Assembly (NCBI GenBank): GCA_963664285.2
Contig: CAXXNX010000060.1
Location: 37,229-101,228 of the forward strand
DNA from: JAJCYL01 sp963664285
GTDB taxonomy: Bacteria > Bacteroidota > Bacteroidia > Cytophagales > Cyclobacteriaceae
Reading direction: 5' to 3'
Length of the DNA: 64,000 bases
Within the stretch, counting starts at the first letter, position 1, and the number at the start of each line of letters is the position of its first letter. A model generated the notes under the pieces. It ran no database searches and was not told where the DNA came from. It saw only the letters and a list, made by a program, of their open reading frames with translations. Below are positions 38,032 to 48,786 of the stretch, piece after piece. The position numbers were made by a program, and so were the translations under genes.

Positions 38032-40172
38032 GTGCAGAAATTAAAGTCACTATCGGAGAGTGTTGCGCTTTTCACTATCTCAGCACTGACAATTCTATTT
38101 ATATTCGAGCAGTACATTGAAGTTCCGTCCTTAGTTCAGGTGTTTGGCAGAACGCATCCACTGCTGCTTCATTTTCCCATCGTCTTGATCACTGTTGCTG
38201 TACTGCTGGAATTAGGCAAAAATCAACTGGAATTTAAATCATACTCCAAAATCAGACTGTGGTTACTCATTCTCATTGTACTCTCCTCAGCCTTATCTGC
38301 ATTAATGGGTTTAATTCTCTCGCAGGAAGGCGGTTATGACCAATCAAGCCTGAACTGGCATAAATGGACCGGTATATCCCTTGGTTACAATCATGTTCCT
38401 CGTGTACAAGTTAAGAGATACCAAAATTTATCGGATTTTAATTGCAGGCTTCATTTATGTTGACCATTGTTGTAGGACATCTAGGGGGTAACCTCACTCA
38501 CGGATCCGGCTATTTGACCAACCCCATTCAAATAAAGGAAAAAATTCAATTTGATCCTCAGGCACCCATATTCGCGGGTGTGATCAACCCAATATTCGAT
38601 CAGCGTTGTCAAAGCTGCCATAATCCTGACAAGTACAAAGGGGAGCTTGATCTAACCAGTTATGAAGCGATGCTGAAAGGGGGAGAAAGCGGCACTTCAA
38701 TTGTACCTGGCGACCTGAATAATAGCGAAATGATCCGAAGAATCAATCTCCCGCTTGATGATGAAGACCATATGCCACCCCCTGATAAGTCTCAACTGAC
38801 AATTCCAGAGATTACCTTATTGACTGCATGGGTTGCTCGCGGCGCTGACCCAGACGTTATGCTGAGTGACCTTGGAGCAACTGATACCCTGGTAGTTTTG
38901 GTCGAAGCAATTACACAAGACCTGGTTCAAGACGAAAGTTCTCATGATTTTGATTTCGCCTCTACCAAACTGGTTGCCCGATCTTAATAACGCATTTCGA
39001 AGTGTTATACAAAGCACACCTGCAACACCTGGCCTGGAAGCCAGTATTATTGTTAGAACAGCTTACGAACCAAACCAACTAACAGAACTAACCTCAGTAA
39101 AGGACCAGCTTTGGGTTTCTTTGAATTTGAGTACGCTACCCATTAAAGATGACGATCTTTCGGACCATAGCTTCATTCAAAAAACTGGAGAAACTCAATC
39201 TTAATGGGACAGATATTTTCGGTGAGCAATTGGGGGAATTAATGACCCTTAAAAAGCTGAAATCGCTAGCCCTCTCATCAACAGCAGGTAGGTTACGAAT
39301 CCATCTCTCAGGCTCTCGCAAATTATGAATCGTTGGAAAATGTCTACTTGTGGAACACTTCATTAAGTGCTGAGCAAGAAGAAGCTTTGAAAACAGAATT
39401 CCCTCAGCTGGTATTTGATTTTGGATTTAGAGATGATAAGGAAGAGATGCTAAGGTTAAGCTCTCCCATATTGAAAAATGATAAGCAAGTCATTGCCTCC
39501 GGCGAGAAGATAGTCTTAGAGCATAAAATGAAAGGAGTTTCTGTCCGATACACCATGGATGATACTGAACCGGACAGCATCAATTCCCCGATTTATACAG
39601 AACCACTAATCCTGACGGAATCTGCCACACTGAAGGCCAAAGCTTACAAGCATGGATGGATGAGTAGTGGAGCAGCCACTTTTAAATTTTATATAAGGGG
39701 AATCGAACCCACCAATGTCGAATTGCTAAGCCACCCCGACCCTATGTATCCTGGAGCTGGAGTAAGATCGCTCACAGACGGTATAATAGGGAATCCCAAC
39801 CTGCATGATTATCCAGTCTGGTTGGGATATATTGAACCTGCAGAATTTTTAGTTGACCTTGGGTCATCTCCTCAATCAGTCAGAGAAATTAAGGTCAATT
39901 ACCTTGTCAACTTGGATAACCGGGCTTTCCCCCCTTCATCAGCTGAAATTTGGGGTGGAAATGATCCCAATCAAATGAATAAGCTCAGCAAAAAAACCTC
40001 GACCCGACCAACCGAGTACGTTGACACTCAGGTGGAAATGTTAGATTTCGATTTGGAAAATGCCTCGTATCGTTATTACAAAATCGTCCTAAATTCTTTT
40101 GGCCCACTTCCTAAGTGGATGAAACGAGAGGGTGACTCGTTTGTATTCGTTGGTGAGATATTTTTGTATTGA
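38032..40172 (+). pseudogene. Membrane c-type cytochrome with Fn3-associated domain, frameshifted
   Basis: The N-terminal DUF2231-like membrane part (FGRTHPLLLHFPIVLITVAV, LSSALSALMGLILSQEGGYD) is followed by a planctomycete-type cytochrome C domain with heme site CQSCH (NPIFDQRCQSCHNPDKYKGE) and the distal ligand region DDEDHMPPPDKSQLTIPE. A leucine-rich-like segment (about 39000-39400) follows. The C-terminal Fn3-associated/chitobiase-like domain (VSVRYTMDDTEPDSINSPIY, LKAKAYKHGWMSSGAA) and a discoidin-like end close it. Frame breaks lie near 38395, 38980 and 39200. It is the last gene of the degraded cluster. Confidence 0.75.
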
Positions 40173-40265
40173 GTTTATATGCCTTGTCGTTTACAAACCG
40201 AACTATTTACCTAGACGATAGATGTCAGAAAAAAGTATATTGAACGTGAAAGCTCGTAGTTAAAT

Positions 40266-40396
40266 ATGGCATTGTTTTCATTCTTAGATAGAGTGCATTC
40301 TTTAGCCAAACCTGGTTACAACCGCTGGTTGGTCCCTCCTGCCGCCTTGTCCATCCATCTTTGCATCGGTCAGATTTATGCATACAGTGTATTTAA
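40266..40396 (+). pseudogene. N-terminal stub of an MFS transporter (oxalate/formate antiporter-like)
   Basis: 43 codons from ATG 40266: MALFSFLDRVHSLAKPGYNR, then WLVPPAALSIHLCIGQIYAY and SVF, the N-terminus and first transmembrane helix of OxlT-type major facilitator proteins. IS1380 copy F starts right after the TTAA (40393-40396), and the rest of the gene is not found beyond it. Confidence 0.7.
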
Positions 40397-42017
40397 CCCG
40401 AAAAATTCATAGTAGACAATAAAAAACAGGCATAAATTGCTTATATTGAGATAGTTAGACAACAAAATAAGCAATTAATTTATGCCTGAATATAAGGAAA
40501 AAGATACCGTATTTTATCGAGGAAAACAAGCTTTTAAATTTGATTTTTCAGCATCAGCGATTAGCTCAGACGGAGCGATATTGTTAAGTGAAAAAGTAGA
40601 GAGAAAGACTGGTCTATTAAAAAGCTTCGCCGCACTGATTCCTGACTATCGAAACCCCTTTTTTATCGAATACACTTATGAAGAAATGCTTCGCCAACGG
40701 GTGTTTTTAATGATGCAGGGCTATCAGGATTGCAATGACGAACAAAAACTCCGAGAGGATCCGGTGATCCGTAAAGTACTAGATAGCGGATTATGTTCCC
40801 AGCCTACTTTAAGTCGATTTGAAAACAAGGCCGATCGGAGTCTGATCTACCAGATGAGTCAATGGTTTGTAGACCGTTATGTAGAGGAGTTGAAAGAGAA
40901 GACTGGTCAAATCATCATTGATGTAGATGGTACCGATGACCCTACTCATGGATCCCAACAACTCAGTTTGTATAATGGCTATTATGGACAGACTATGTAC
41001 CATGAGTTGTTCTTTAAGGACGGGAACACCGGTCAGGTCATTTTACCAGTACTACGTCCGGGCAATTGTCACTCCAACAAATGGTTTGTGGCCTTATTGA
41101 AAAGGATTGTCATTAAAATCAGAAAAAAACTGCCCTCAGTAAAGATCCTTATTCGAGCGGATAGTGGCTTTTCAGGAGCATCTTTTTATCGGATAGCTAA
41201 GCAGTTTGACCTTCAATTTTGTTTAGGTATTAGTAGTAATGAAGTTTTAAAGACTTTTACCAAACAGACTATCATTGAAGTAAAAAAGGAATATGCTTCA
41301 AAAATCATCAAACATCAAGAGTTTGTTGGCCCGTTTACTTACCAGGCCAAAAGCTGGGATCGTTCTGAAAAGCTGTACGCCAAAGTGGAGTCTACCGGAA
41401 AAGGAATGAATGTCCGTTACTTTGTGAGCAACTTTGAAGCGATGACCGCTCAACAGATTTACTTTGATTTTTATGTCAAGCGAGGTGATGCCAGTGAAAA
41501 TCGAATAAAGGAACTCAAAAACATGACTTATTCCGACCGGCTTTCCTGTCATCGCTACTGGGCCAATTTTATGCGTTTAATCATCGCTACCCTCTGTTAT
41601 GAAATGTTCCGGCAGATTAAATTATTAATTGCCAAAACAAAACACCACTTTGCTAAACGATGGCAAGTGGACAATATCCGGCTTTACCTGATGAAGGTTG
41701 GGGCGTGCCTGAAAGAAAGGAAAAGATCATTGACAATACAATTCTCAAGAGCCTTTAGATATCAATACCTGCTGGGCGATTTGCTTACGGTGAACTGACC
41801 GATCAGTTAAACAGTTTAGTTTAATCAAAAAAATGTTCTTCCATAAGAACACAATAGAGCTTTGACTGAAAATTGAAAAATTCTAACAAAAAAACGCTCT
41901 AATGTCCTTTGAAATCCAGAAACCTGGTTGATCTTCAAATTAATACATACACTCCAATCAAAAATAGTTAGCAACCCATTATTAATCCCAAAATTGGTGG
42001 CCTATGAATAATGCGGG
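40397..42017 (+). mobile_element. IS1380-family element, copy F (1,621 bp)
   Basis: Left flank TTAA (40393-40396), right flank TTAC (42018-42021). The flanks are unrelated: an MFS start on the left and the 3' side of a small secreted-protein gene on the right. A recombined or deleted junction is likely. Confidence 0.9.
40482..41798 (+). CDS. IS1380-family transposase (copy F)
   Basis: 438 aa, complete, identical in protein sequence to copies C and D, with one silent change (ATTTTATGC for ATTTCATGC near 41569). Potentially active. Confidence 0.95.
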   Translation: MPEYKEKDTVFYRGKQAFKFDFSASAISSDGAILLSEKVERKTGLLKSFAALIPDYRNPFFIEYTYEEMLRQRVFLMMQGYQDCNDEQKLREDPVIRKVLDSGLCSQPTLSRFENKADRSLIYQMSQWFVDRYVEELKEKTGQIIIDVDGTDDPTHGSQQLSLYNGYYGQTMYHELFFKDGNTGQVILPVLRPGNCHSNKWFVALLKRIVIKIRKKLPSVKILIRADSGFSGASFYRIAKQFDLQFCLGISSNEVLKTFTKQTIIEVKKEYASKIIKHQEFVGPFTYQAKSWDRSEKLYAKVESTGKGMNVRYFVSNFEAMTAQQIYFDFYVKRGDASENRIKELKNMTYSDRLSCHRYWANFMRLIIATLCYEMFRQIKLLIAKTKHHFAKRWQVDNIRLYLMKVGACLKERKRSLTIQFSRAFRYQYLLGDLLTVN

Positions 42018-42030
42018 TTACTGAACTTAG

Positions 42031-42063
42031 AAAAAAAGAGAGCCCCCAAATTATTGGGGACTC
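42031..42063 (-). terminator. Rho-independent terminator of the small secreted-protein gene
   Basis: On the minus strand GAGTCCCC-AATAATTT-GGGGGCTC is followed by CTTTTTTT. It lies about 20 nt after the restored stop at 42085. Confidence 0.8.
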
Positions 42064-42084
42064 CACTCCATTTACTATTTTTTC

Positions 42085-42518
42085 TTAGTTTGATTTGGCC
42101 AAACTAGTTTCAGTAACTGTTACGGTAAGCATCGTTCCCTTCACCTTGGAAGCATCGTTCCCTTCACCTTGGAAGCATTCCTTCCTTCTCCCTGGATAGT
42201 TAAGGTGTACTTACCATTTACGATATCTCCAGATGTTTCAAGTTGAATATTGAATAAATCGATATTGGTTTCATCAGTATTGATTATTGCAATCAGTCCC
42301 TCGGGGGCATTGATCTTGATCGATCCAAATTTTGCTTTTTGATATGATTTGGATCTTAGCCTGGTAATATCAAGGGTTGTAGTCTGCCCCTTCTTTAGTT
42401 CAACGCTGTTTTCGGATGCTTTCAGCGCTGCACCGGTTTTTGGCAAAGTCTGTGCATTTAAATTAAGGGCAATTAGTGATACAAATATACCAATAAGGAG
42501 AATTGTGGATTTTTTCAT
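42085..42518 (-). CDS. Small secreted protein, C-terminus altered by a 23-bp tandem duplication
   Basis: Start at ATG 42518, chosen for its signal peptide (MKKSTILLIGIFVSLIALNL, NAQ); an upstream in-frame ATG at 42653 would add 45 implausible residues. The mature part is an all-beta, Ig-like pattern (LKKGQTTTLDITRLRSKSYQ, FNIQLETSGDIVNGKYTLTI). A 23-bp unit occurs twice at 42128-42173, so the frame now ends prematurely (GTMLPR, stop at 42141). With one unit the protein would end TMLTVTVTETSLAKSN at 42085. Function unknown. Confidence 0.65.
42128..42173. repeat. Perfect 23-bp tandem duplication
   Basis: Unit AGCATCGTTCCC followed by TTCACCTTGGA, present at 42128-42150 and again at 42151-42173. 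As 23 is not a multiple of three, it frameshifts the overlapping gene. This is typical of replication slippage. Confidence 0.9.
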
Positions 42519-42874
42519 GATCTTTTCTTTTTTGATGGTAACAAAACAAACGTGTCTTTGGGTGTAGACTCCACTATTTTCCCGCCAATCGTAATGTTGT
42601 ATTGCTGAATCGTAGTCTGGTCGCTTTAAATCGTGACAAGTACTTGGGTGCAATTTTTGGTGATGCAGAATTATTTTAATCGGGCTTGCCTTTATGTATT
42701 TACTTCGAGAATGCCCATAAATTCAGCCCACATCCCCGTGGGCTTTGTCCTCTCTACCGCATTCCATCAAATCAAAAGTTTATGCGGACTCTTTGCAACA
42801 TAAAACGTGGAGATTGTTAGTATTGAGATAGACTCTAAATGATTTAAAATCGTCAAAAAAACTCAATGCAAACG

Positions 42875-42905
42875 ATTGAAAGAACTCTTTTTAATGATAA
42901 ATTTG
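42875..42905 (+). promoter_or_regulatory. Bacteroidota-type promoter of pckA
   Basis: TTG (42876-42878) and TAAATTTG (42898-42905) are separated by 19 bp. This matches the TTTG / TAnnTTTG consensus of the Bacteroidota primary sigma factor. The predicted transcription start is near 42911, giving a leader of about 25 nt before the pckA ATG. Confidence 0.65.
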
Positions 42906-42934
42906 CACTCTCATTGTAGATTTACAGCAATCAT

Positions 42935-44556
42935 ATGACCGAAACCGGTTTAAAATCTTCGCATGGACTTGATAAAGTAGGAGTTAAGGAAGTTAATCAT
43001 GCTTATTGGAATTTATCACCTGCACAGCTTACAGAAGAAGCCATAAGAAATGGAGAAGGTCACCTGACGGATAATGGAGCATTAATGTGCGACACCGGGA
43101 AATTTACTGGAAGATCACCCAAAGACAGGTTTGTAGTTGAGGATGCCAAAACAAAGGATACTATCTGGTGGGGCAATATAAATATTCCATTGTCCGAAGA
43201 AAACTTCGACAAAATCCATGGCCAAATGGTTAAGTATCTCGAAGACAAGAATGTATATGTTAGAGACGCTTATGCCGGGTCCGACAAAACTTATCGCATG
43301 CGTCTGAGGGTTATTAATACCATGGCATGGCACAATCTGTTTTGTTATAACATGTTTCTGAGGCCAGAGGAGTATAAACTGGAGACATTTGAACCGAATT
43401 TTACTATAATCTGTGCTCCTGGTTTTGAAGTAGATCCGAAGGAGTGCGGAACTCGTCAGAGCAATTTTGCTATTCTCAATCTCACAAAACGGATGATACT
43501 GATTGGAGGAACCGCCTATGCAGGAGAAATGAAAAAAGGCATTTTTTCCGTATTGAACTACCTTTTACCGCAGGAGCACAATGTGCTAAGCATGCATTGC
43601 TCTGCGAACATTGGTAATGAAGATCACGATACGGCTATATTTTTCGGGTTATCAGGAACCGGAAAAACAACATTATCAGCAGATCCCAATCGTGGATTGA
43701 TTGGTGATGATGAACATGGATGGACGGATAACAATGTCTTCAATTTTGAGGGAGGATGCTATGCTAAGGTGATTGATCTCAGCAGGGACAAAGAGCCTGA
43801 CATTTATGATGCAATAAGATTTGGGGCTATTGTAGAAAATACCAGGTTCTTACCGGGAACAACTTCGATTAATTACGAAGACAGCTCAGTCACTGAAAAT
43901 ACGCGCTCTTCTTATCCCCTTTATCATATTCGTAATTCTGTAGAACCTGCTGTGGGAGGGCCACCAACGAATATATTTTTCCTTACCTGTGATGCTTATG
44001 GTGTGCTACCTCCCGTTTCCAAGTTAACCAAAGGCCAGGCCATGTATCATTTTATCTCGGGTTATACGGCTAAGGTTGCTGGAACGGAGGCCGGTGTGAC
44101 AGAGCCTCAGACGGTTTTTAGTGCATGTTTCGGCGCCCCATTCTTACCCTTACATCCAACTAGGTACGCAGAGATGCTTGGTAAAAAATGGAGCAATATG
44201 AAGTGAATGTATGGCTTATAAATACAGGCTGGTCTGGTGGTGTTTACGGCGTTGGCTCAAGAATGAAACTTCAGTATACCAGGGCCATGATTACGGCTGC
44301 ACTCAATGGAAAACTTGACAATGTTGGATACCGTGTGCATTCAATACTCGGCGTGTCCATTCCCATAACCTGTCCTGGAGTACCGTCGGAAATCTTATCA
44401 CCACGGGAAACCTGGAAGGATGATGAGGGCTACTATGCTAAAGCAAACGAATTAGCAAGCGCATTTAACGAGAACTTCAAGAAGTATGAAGAGTTTGCCA
44501 ACGAAGAAATAATGGCGGGGGCTCCTAAGCTCAATATCAATTATGTTGACAACTGA
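42935..44556 (+). CDS. pckA: Phosphoenolpyruvate carboxykinase (ATP), single frameshift
   Basis: Gluconeogenic enzyme converting oxaloacetate and ATP to PEP, CO2 and ADP. Conserved motifs are TGKFTGRSPKDRFVV, RVINTMAWHNLFCYNMF, the kinase-specific P-loop GLSGTGKTTLSAD, the metal-binding LIGDDEHGW, and TRFLPGTTSINY. After the break come VNVWLINTGWSGG, YGVGSRMKLQYTRAMITAAL and PGVPSEILSPRETW. The frame changes near 44190: GGTAAAAAATGGAG needs one more A to read GKKMEQYEVNVW, so an A6 run lacks one base. Apart from this the 540-residue enzyme is complete. Confidence 0.9.
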
Positions 44557-44587
44557 AAGATAAATTTATTAACCTCCCAATTGATTA

Positions 44588-44617
44588 AACCCTCCGGCAT
44601 TGTTGGAGGGTTTTTTT
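44588..44617 (+). terminator. Rho-independent terminator after pckA
   Basis: AACCCTCC-GGCATTGTT-GGAGGGTT followed by T7, 32 nt after the pckA stop. It separates pckA from holA. Confidence 0.85.
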
Positions 44618-44649
44618 AATTATATTTTTCCGACTAAATCCAAGTATCA

Positions 44650-45672
44650 ATGACAGTATCACCGGATAAAGTTTTATCTGATCTCAAGCAAGGTAAATAT
44701 GTCCCCGTTTACTTTTTACACGGAGTGGAATCCTATTATATAGATTTAATTTCAGATTACATTGAGGAGAATGCACTGGATGATTCCGCCAAAGGATTTA
44801 ACCAGGTTATTCTTTATGGTAAGGATATTGGAATTAGAGATCTACTAACTCAAGTCCGACGGTTTCCCATGATGTCTGAGCGACAAACTGTCATTGTAAA
44901 GGAAGCACAGGAAATTAATGACATCAATAAGGAGGATGGTCAGAATTTATTAGAAGAATACCTCAATCAGCCATTGGAGTCTACCATTTTAGTAATTGGT
45001 TATAAGAACAAAACCTTCGACAAACGCAAGAAGATTTGGAAAACTTTGGATAAGAAAGCAGTTGTGGTTGAGTCAAAAAGATTATATGATAATCAAATAT
45101 CCGATTGGGCTAAGAAATACCTAACTCAACGTGGTCATTCCATAGATAACAAAGCAGCCTATATGCTCGCGGAATCAATAGGGAGCAACCTGCAGCGCCT
45201 TACGAATGAGATCGATAAGATTCTCATCAACTTTAGAGAAAAAGTAACTATTACACCTCAATTGGTGGATAAATATGTTGGAATTAATAAAGACTATAAT
45301 TCATTTGAACTACAGAGGGCCGTAGCAACAAAAGATATTCTGAAGGCCAATCAAATTGTAAACTACTTTGGTGAAAATCCTAAAGCTAACCCTGTTTTAC
45401 CGGTTATCTCCGTGTTATACTCATTCTTTAGTAAGTTGCTCATTCTTCACCATTTAAAGGACCAATCTGATAGCACAATAGCCTCCAAGCTGAGAGTCAG
45501 TCCTTATTTTGTGAGAGAATATATTCAGGCCGGTCGGCACTATTCATTGCCTAAGGTTATTGGCAATATCCATCATCTGAGAAATGCTGATCTGAGCGCT
45601 AAAGGGGTAACAACATTTAATTTGAGCGAGAAGCAATTGCTTAAAGAATTGGTTTTTAAGCTTCTGCATTAG
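44650..45672 (+). CDS. holA: DNA polymerase III delta subunit
   Basis: 340 aa clamp-loader subunit that opens the beta clamp. The N-terminal AAA-like domain shows PVYFLHGVESYYIDLISDYI and the block RRFPMMSERQTVIVKEAQEI. The middle shows LAESIGSNLQRLTNEIDKIL and the C-terminal part KDYNSFELQRAVATKDILKA and LRNADLSAKGVTTFNLSEKQ, all typical of HolA. It is complete here. A second, broken copy lies inverted at 62174-64000. Single-copy and essential in most bacteria, so this is presumably the working gene. Confidence 0.9.
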   Translation: MTVSPDKVLSDLKQGKYVPVYFLHGVESYYIDLISDYIEENALDDSAKGFNQVILYGKDIGIRDLLTQVRRFPMMSERQTVIVKEAQEINDINKEDGQNLLEEYLNQPLESTILVIGYKNKTFDKRKKIWKTLDKKAVVVESKRLYDNQISDWAKKYLTQRGHSIDNKAAYMLAESIGSNLQRLTNEIDKILINFREKVTITPQLVDKYVGINKDYNSFELQRAVATKDILKANQIVNYFGENPKANPVLPVISVLYSFFSKLLILHHLKDQSDSTIASKLRVSPYFVREYIQAGRHYSLPKVIGNIHHLRNADLSAKGVTTFNLSEKQLLKELVFKLLH

Positions 45673-45746
45673 GATTTTGGGATTTCCTCTAATTTTTGCC
45701 TAAATTATTTGATATTACGGATTAATTTTCGACCAAACTGTATATC

Positions 45747-46637
45747 ATGACAAACCTTCGTAATCTTACTATTTTAATCTTTTGTGGTCTTCTTTTCAGT
45801 TGTGGAACGGAGAAAAAGGAAGAAGCTCTTGAGAATCAGGCTCCTGAAAGGCTAGTTGGGACATGGCAACTTAAACAACGTATTTATACGGAAGGTAGTA
45901 GTGAGCCAGAGTTGGTTATGCCATCGGATACAATGATTTATAATAAGAATTTGACCGAAACCCATTTCACATGGATCCAATATGATAAAAAGAACGATGT
46001 TCTACTAGGTACAGGAGGTGGCACCTATAACTATGATGGCAGTAGTTATGTGGAACATATTGAGTTTTTTATGCCCCTTGAGGCCGGAATTCTGGGACAA
46101 GCTATCAATTTCACAGCAGATTTTAAAGACGGTGAGTGGTACCATACTGGTTTCATCAAGGAAATTGAGTTCGATCCGGAGTTGGCCCAGATGGTTATTG
46201 TGGATTCTAACAAGATTGATGAAATATGGCAAAAAGTAGAAAAAACAGCGGATAGTGACAATTTAGTGGGCACCTGGAAACTGGTAGAGCTGAGAAATGC
46301 TCCTAATGAGCCGGCATTCAGTTATCCTGATTTTGTCAATTATTTAAAGTTAATTACGCCTAGTCATTTCATCTGGATACAGTATAATGATGAGGGTGAC
46401 CAGGTAAGTGGCGTCGGCTCCGGAACCTACACATATAACGGAGACAACGACTACAGGGAACAAATACAAATGAGGTACCCAACAGGCAATCCAACAGTCG
46501 GAGGAGAATATATCTTCAAAATTGAGATCGGGGATGATGGTCTGTGGAATCACTACTGCACATCAGTTGAAAAAAACGGTTTGTCAACCGATTCCATTTA
46601 TGTTGATGAAAAATGGGCAAAATTTGAAAGCATCTGA
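45747..46637 (+). CDS. Lipoprotein with two lipocalin-like repeats (left-arm copy)
   Basis: 296 aa. The lipoprotein signal is MTNLRNLTILIFCGLLFSC with acylated Cys19. Two homologous domains of about 130 residues follow. The first runs from LVGTWQLKQRIYTE to FTWIQYD and TGGGTYNYDGSSY; the second from LVGTWKLVELRNAP to FIWIQYNDEG and GSGTYTYNGDNDYR. The LVGTW opening and beta-rich pattern resemble lipocalin-like/DUF4488 domains. Function unknown. An identical protein is encoded at 61209-62099. Confidence 0.85.
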   Translation: MTNLRNLTILIFCGLLFSCGTEKKEEALENQAPERLVGTWQLKQRIYTEGSSEPELVMPSDTMIYNKNLTETHFTWIQYDKKNDVLLGTGGGTYNYDGSSYVEHIEFFMPLEAGILGQAINFTADFKDGEWYHTGFIKEIEFDPELAQMVIVDSNKIDEIWQKVEKTADSDNLVGTWKLVELRNAPNEPAFSYPDFVNYLKLITPSHFIWIQYNDEGDQVSGVGSGTYTYNGDNDYREQIQMRYPTGNPTVGGEYIFKIEIGDDGLWNHYCTSVEKNGLSTDSIYVDEKWAKFESI

Positions 46638-46653
46638 AGAGCTGTTAACTCAA

Positions 46654-46712
46654 TCAGAGGTACCATTCTCCAGGAAGTAACCTTTACCTTTAAGGAACTT
46701 ATCGACTAATGT
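46654..46712 (-). pseudogene. Severed 3' end of the DUF4340 gene (left-arm copy)
   Basis: Read on the minus strand from the IS1182 boundary, ACATTAGTCGATAAG encodes TLVDKFLKGKGYFLENGTSD followed by a TGA at 46654. This is the C-terminus of the DUF4340 protein, whose body lies at 58554. No DUF4340 body precedes it here. It convergently faces the lipoprotein stop, so this arm derives from the gld locus. Confidence 0.75.
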
Positions 46713-46918
46713 GGGCGTCCTTGAAAATTAGTTCAGCGAGAAGAAAGAGGGGTTAAAAATGGGATCAGGATTTTCAATAGAGGAGAGATTGATCATCATA
46801 CTGATTACCTGCTCTTGAAAGAGTACAATTTTTGTTACAAAATAGAGTTTGAAAGTGCGTTTTTGGTGTATAGACATAGTGCTTCCTTTGAAGTAGAAAA
46901 CGAACTTTTGTTTTTTAG

Positions 46919-48265
46919 TTATGCGGCCTGTTGGAATGGTGGATCAACTGTATTTAGCAATAGTTTTCTTTTACTAATTTTTACTGCGTTAGCGGTCATC
47001 ACAGCAAAAAAGACAAACAGTCTTTCATTTTTCTCTCCTTTAACTTTAATCCTGTTGGTCCCGTAATGAGTTTTGTGGTCACCGAAGCTGCCTTCCATCA
47101 CTGTAGCCCTTTGATTGGCGATGAGTCCACTGAGCCGACTGTCTTGTTTAGTAAGAGGTTGGGGGCCTTTCTTAGGAAAGCAAGTGAAGATTTTCTTTTT
47201 GGTGCAAAATCTTCGATTGGCATTTGTGGCATAGATCAGGTCAGCTCCCAATTGATTAAGTGCTCCAAAGTGTCGTTTGTGCTTTACAGTACTAATCTTG
47301 AGCCGGGTGGATTCATTGAAAGCGTTGAAATTCATACACTCAATCATGCAGATCCCATCCACTTGCAGCATATGTACCTTCATGCCAAACTCAACTCTTT
47401 TGTTCTCTTTTCCCCTGACTATCGGCCTGACATAGGGTTTTGCCAATGATCCGATGCGGTTTTTTAACTCTTTGGCCGGGTGGGTTTGTAGGAACTGCTG
47501 TTGTTCAAGTACTTTTTTGATGGTTCTCAGGTAATCTCTTTCCTGCTCATTAAGCAGTGGCAGTTTAGCATCGTTGAGAACTTGTTGAAGTTGGATCAAC
47601 CCCTTGTGTAGCAGATACAACAGGGCTTTTTTACGCTTACGTCCTTCTTTATAGGTCTTCCTGCGTCTTTTCTCATAATCGCGTTGTCTGCGCTTTTGTT
47701 CAACATATTTGGAGCGAGGCCTTTTCTTTCTCACTACTTTACACCATCGGAACAATTGCTTTTCAAACACCCAATGGCAGCATTCCCATAACAGCTTTAC
47801 ATCAGTAGGAAAACGGATATAACTCTCATAACAGGTAGCGTCCATTAAAAGCACATGGGTATTATTCATGTCTCTTTTCCAATGTTCGATCAATATTTGT
47901 TGGAGCTGTTGCCAGTCTGTATACTCAGCCAGATAACTGCGGATGCGGCTTACGATAGCATTGTCTCGAATCTTCTCTGTGTCTGATAACATTTTGCCAC
48001 AGAACAACTGTAGGCTCCAATCGGAGTTAAAGCGTTCTATTAGTTTCTCATCACTGATACTCAGGTAGGACTTAAGAAACATCAGCGCAAACATCCCTTT
48101 TGAGGAAAACCACCGGGGAGCACCAGGTCCGTTATTTTCTTCAGGCAGGCAGTCCGCTAACTGATTCCACGGTAGACTATCATAAACTGCACCCAATTTA
48201 CTGCTCTTAAACAAATACCATTTTGGAGTTAAACCATATTCGGGTTGGAAAAGCCTTTTTTGCAT
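46919..48265 (-). CDS. IS1182/IS5-like transposase (left copy)
   Basis: 448 aa from the ATG at 48265 (MQKRLFQPEYGLTPKWYLFK); an upstream TTG-initiated frame is less likely. An N-terminal DUF772-type domain (WFSSKGMFALMFLKSYLSIS) precedes a DDE nuclease: VLLMDATCYESYIRFP, the basic segment near residue 200, QVDGICMIECMNFNAFNEST, and the Glu region ATVMEGSFGDHKTHYGTNR. Upstream lies an inward-facing hairpin (CCCCGAAA...TTTCGGGG, about 48315-48352) that could block read-through into the gene. Complete. Confidence 0.9.
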   Translation of the reverse strand: MQKRLFQPEYGLTPKWYLFKSSKLGAVYDSLPWNQLADCLPEENNGPGAPRWFSSKGMFALMFLKSYLSISDEKLIERFNSDWSLQLFCGKMLSDTEKIRDNAIVSRIRSYLAEYTDWQQLQQILIEHWKRDMNNTHVLLMDATCYESYIRFPTDVKLLWECCHWVFEKQLFRWCKVVRKKRPRSKYVEQKRRQRDYEKRRRKTYKEGRKRKKALLYLLHKGLIQLQQVLNDAKLPLLNEQERDYLRTIKKVLEQQQFLQTHPAKELKNRIGSLAKPYVRPIVRGKENKRVEFGMKVHMLQVDGICMIECMNFNAFNESTRLKISTVKHKRHFGALNQLGADLIYATNANRRFCTKKKIFTCFPKKGPQPLTKQDSRLSGLIANQRATVMEGSFGDHKTHYGTNRIKVKGEKNERLFVFFAVMTANAVKISKRKLLLNTVDPPFQQAA

Positions 48266-48786
48266 TCTAATTTGTGGTGTTAGATGTGTTCTACACCACA
48301 ATCTAGCAAAACAAAAACCCCGAAAAAAGCCCTATTCGGCCGATTTCGGGGTTCTTTATCCTTTCAAACCTCTTTTAACTCTTTGATTATCAGAATCTTA
48401 ACCCGAAAAATTCATAGTAGACAATAAAAAACAGGCATAAATTGCTTATATTGAGATAGTTAGACAACAAAATAAGCAATTAATTTATGCCTGAATATAA
48501 GGAAAAAGATACCGTATTTTATCGAGGAAAACAAGCTTTTAAATTTGATTTTTCAGCATCAGCGATTAGCTCAGACGGAGCGATATTGTTAAGTGAAAAA
48601 GTAGAGAGAAAGACTGGTCTATTAAAAAGCTTCGCCGCACTGATTCCTGACTATCGAAACCCCTTTTTTATCGAATACACTTATGAAGAAATGCTTCGCC
48701 AACGGGTGTTTTTAATGATGCAGGGCTATCAGGATTGCAATGACGAACAAAAACTCCGAGAGGATCCGGTGATCCGTAAAGTACTA

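Noticed and set aside
35121..40172. A new cytochrome-based enzyme system
   Set aside because: The genes match the known DUF1549/DUF1553-DUF1501-PSCyt group and all three are broken by frameshifts and a stop; it is a decayed cluster, not an active novel system.
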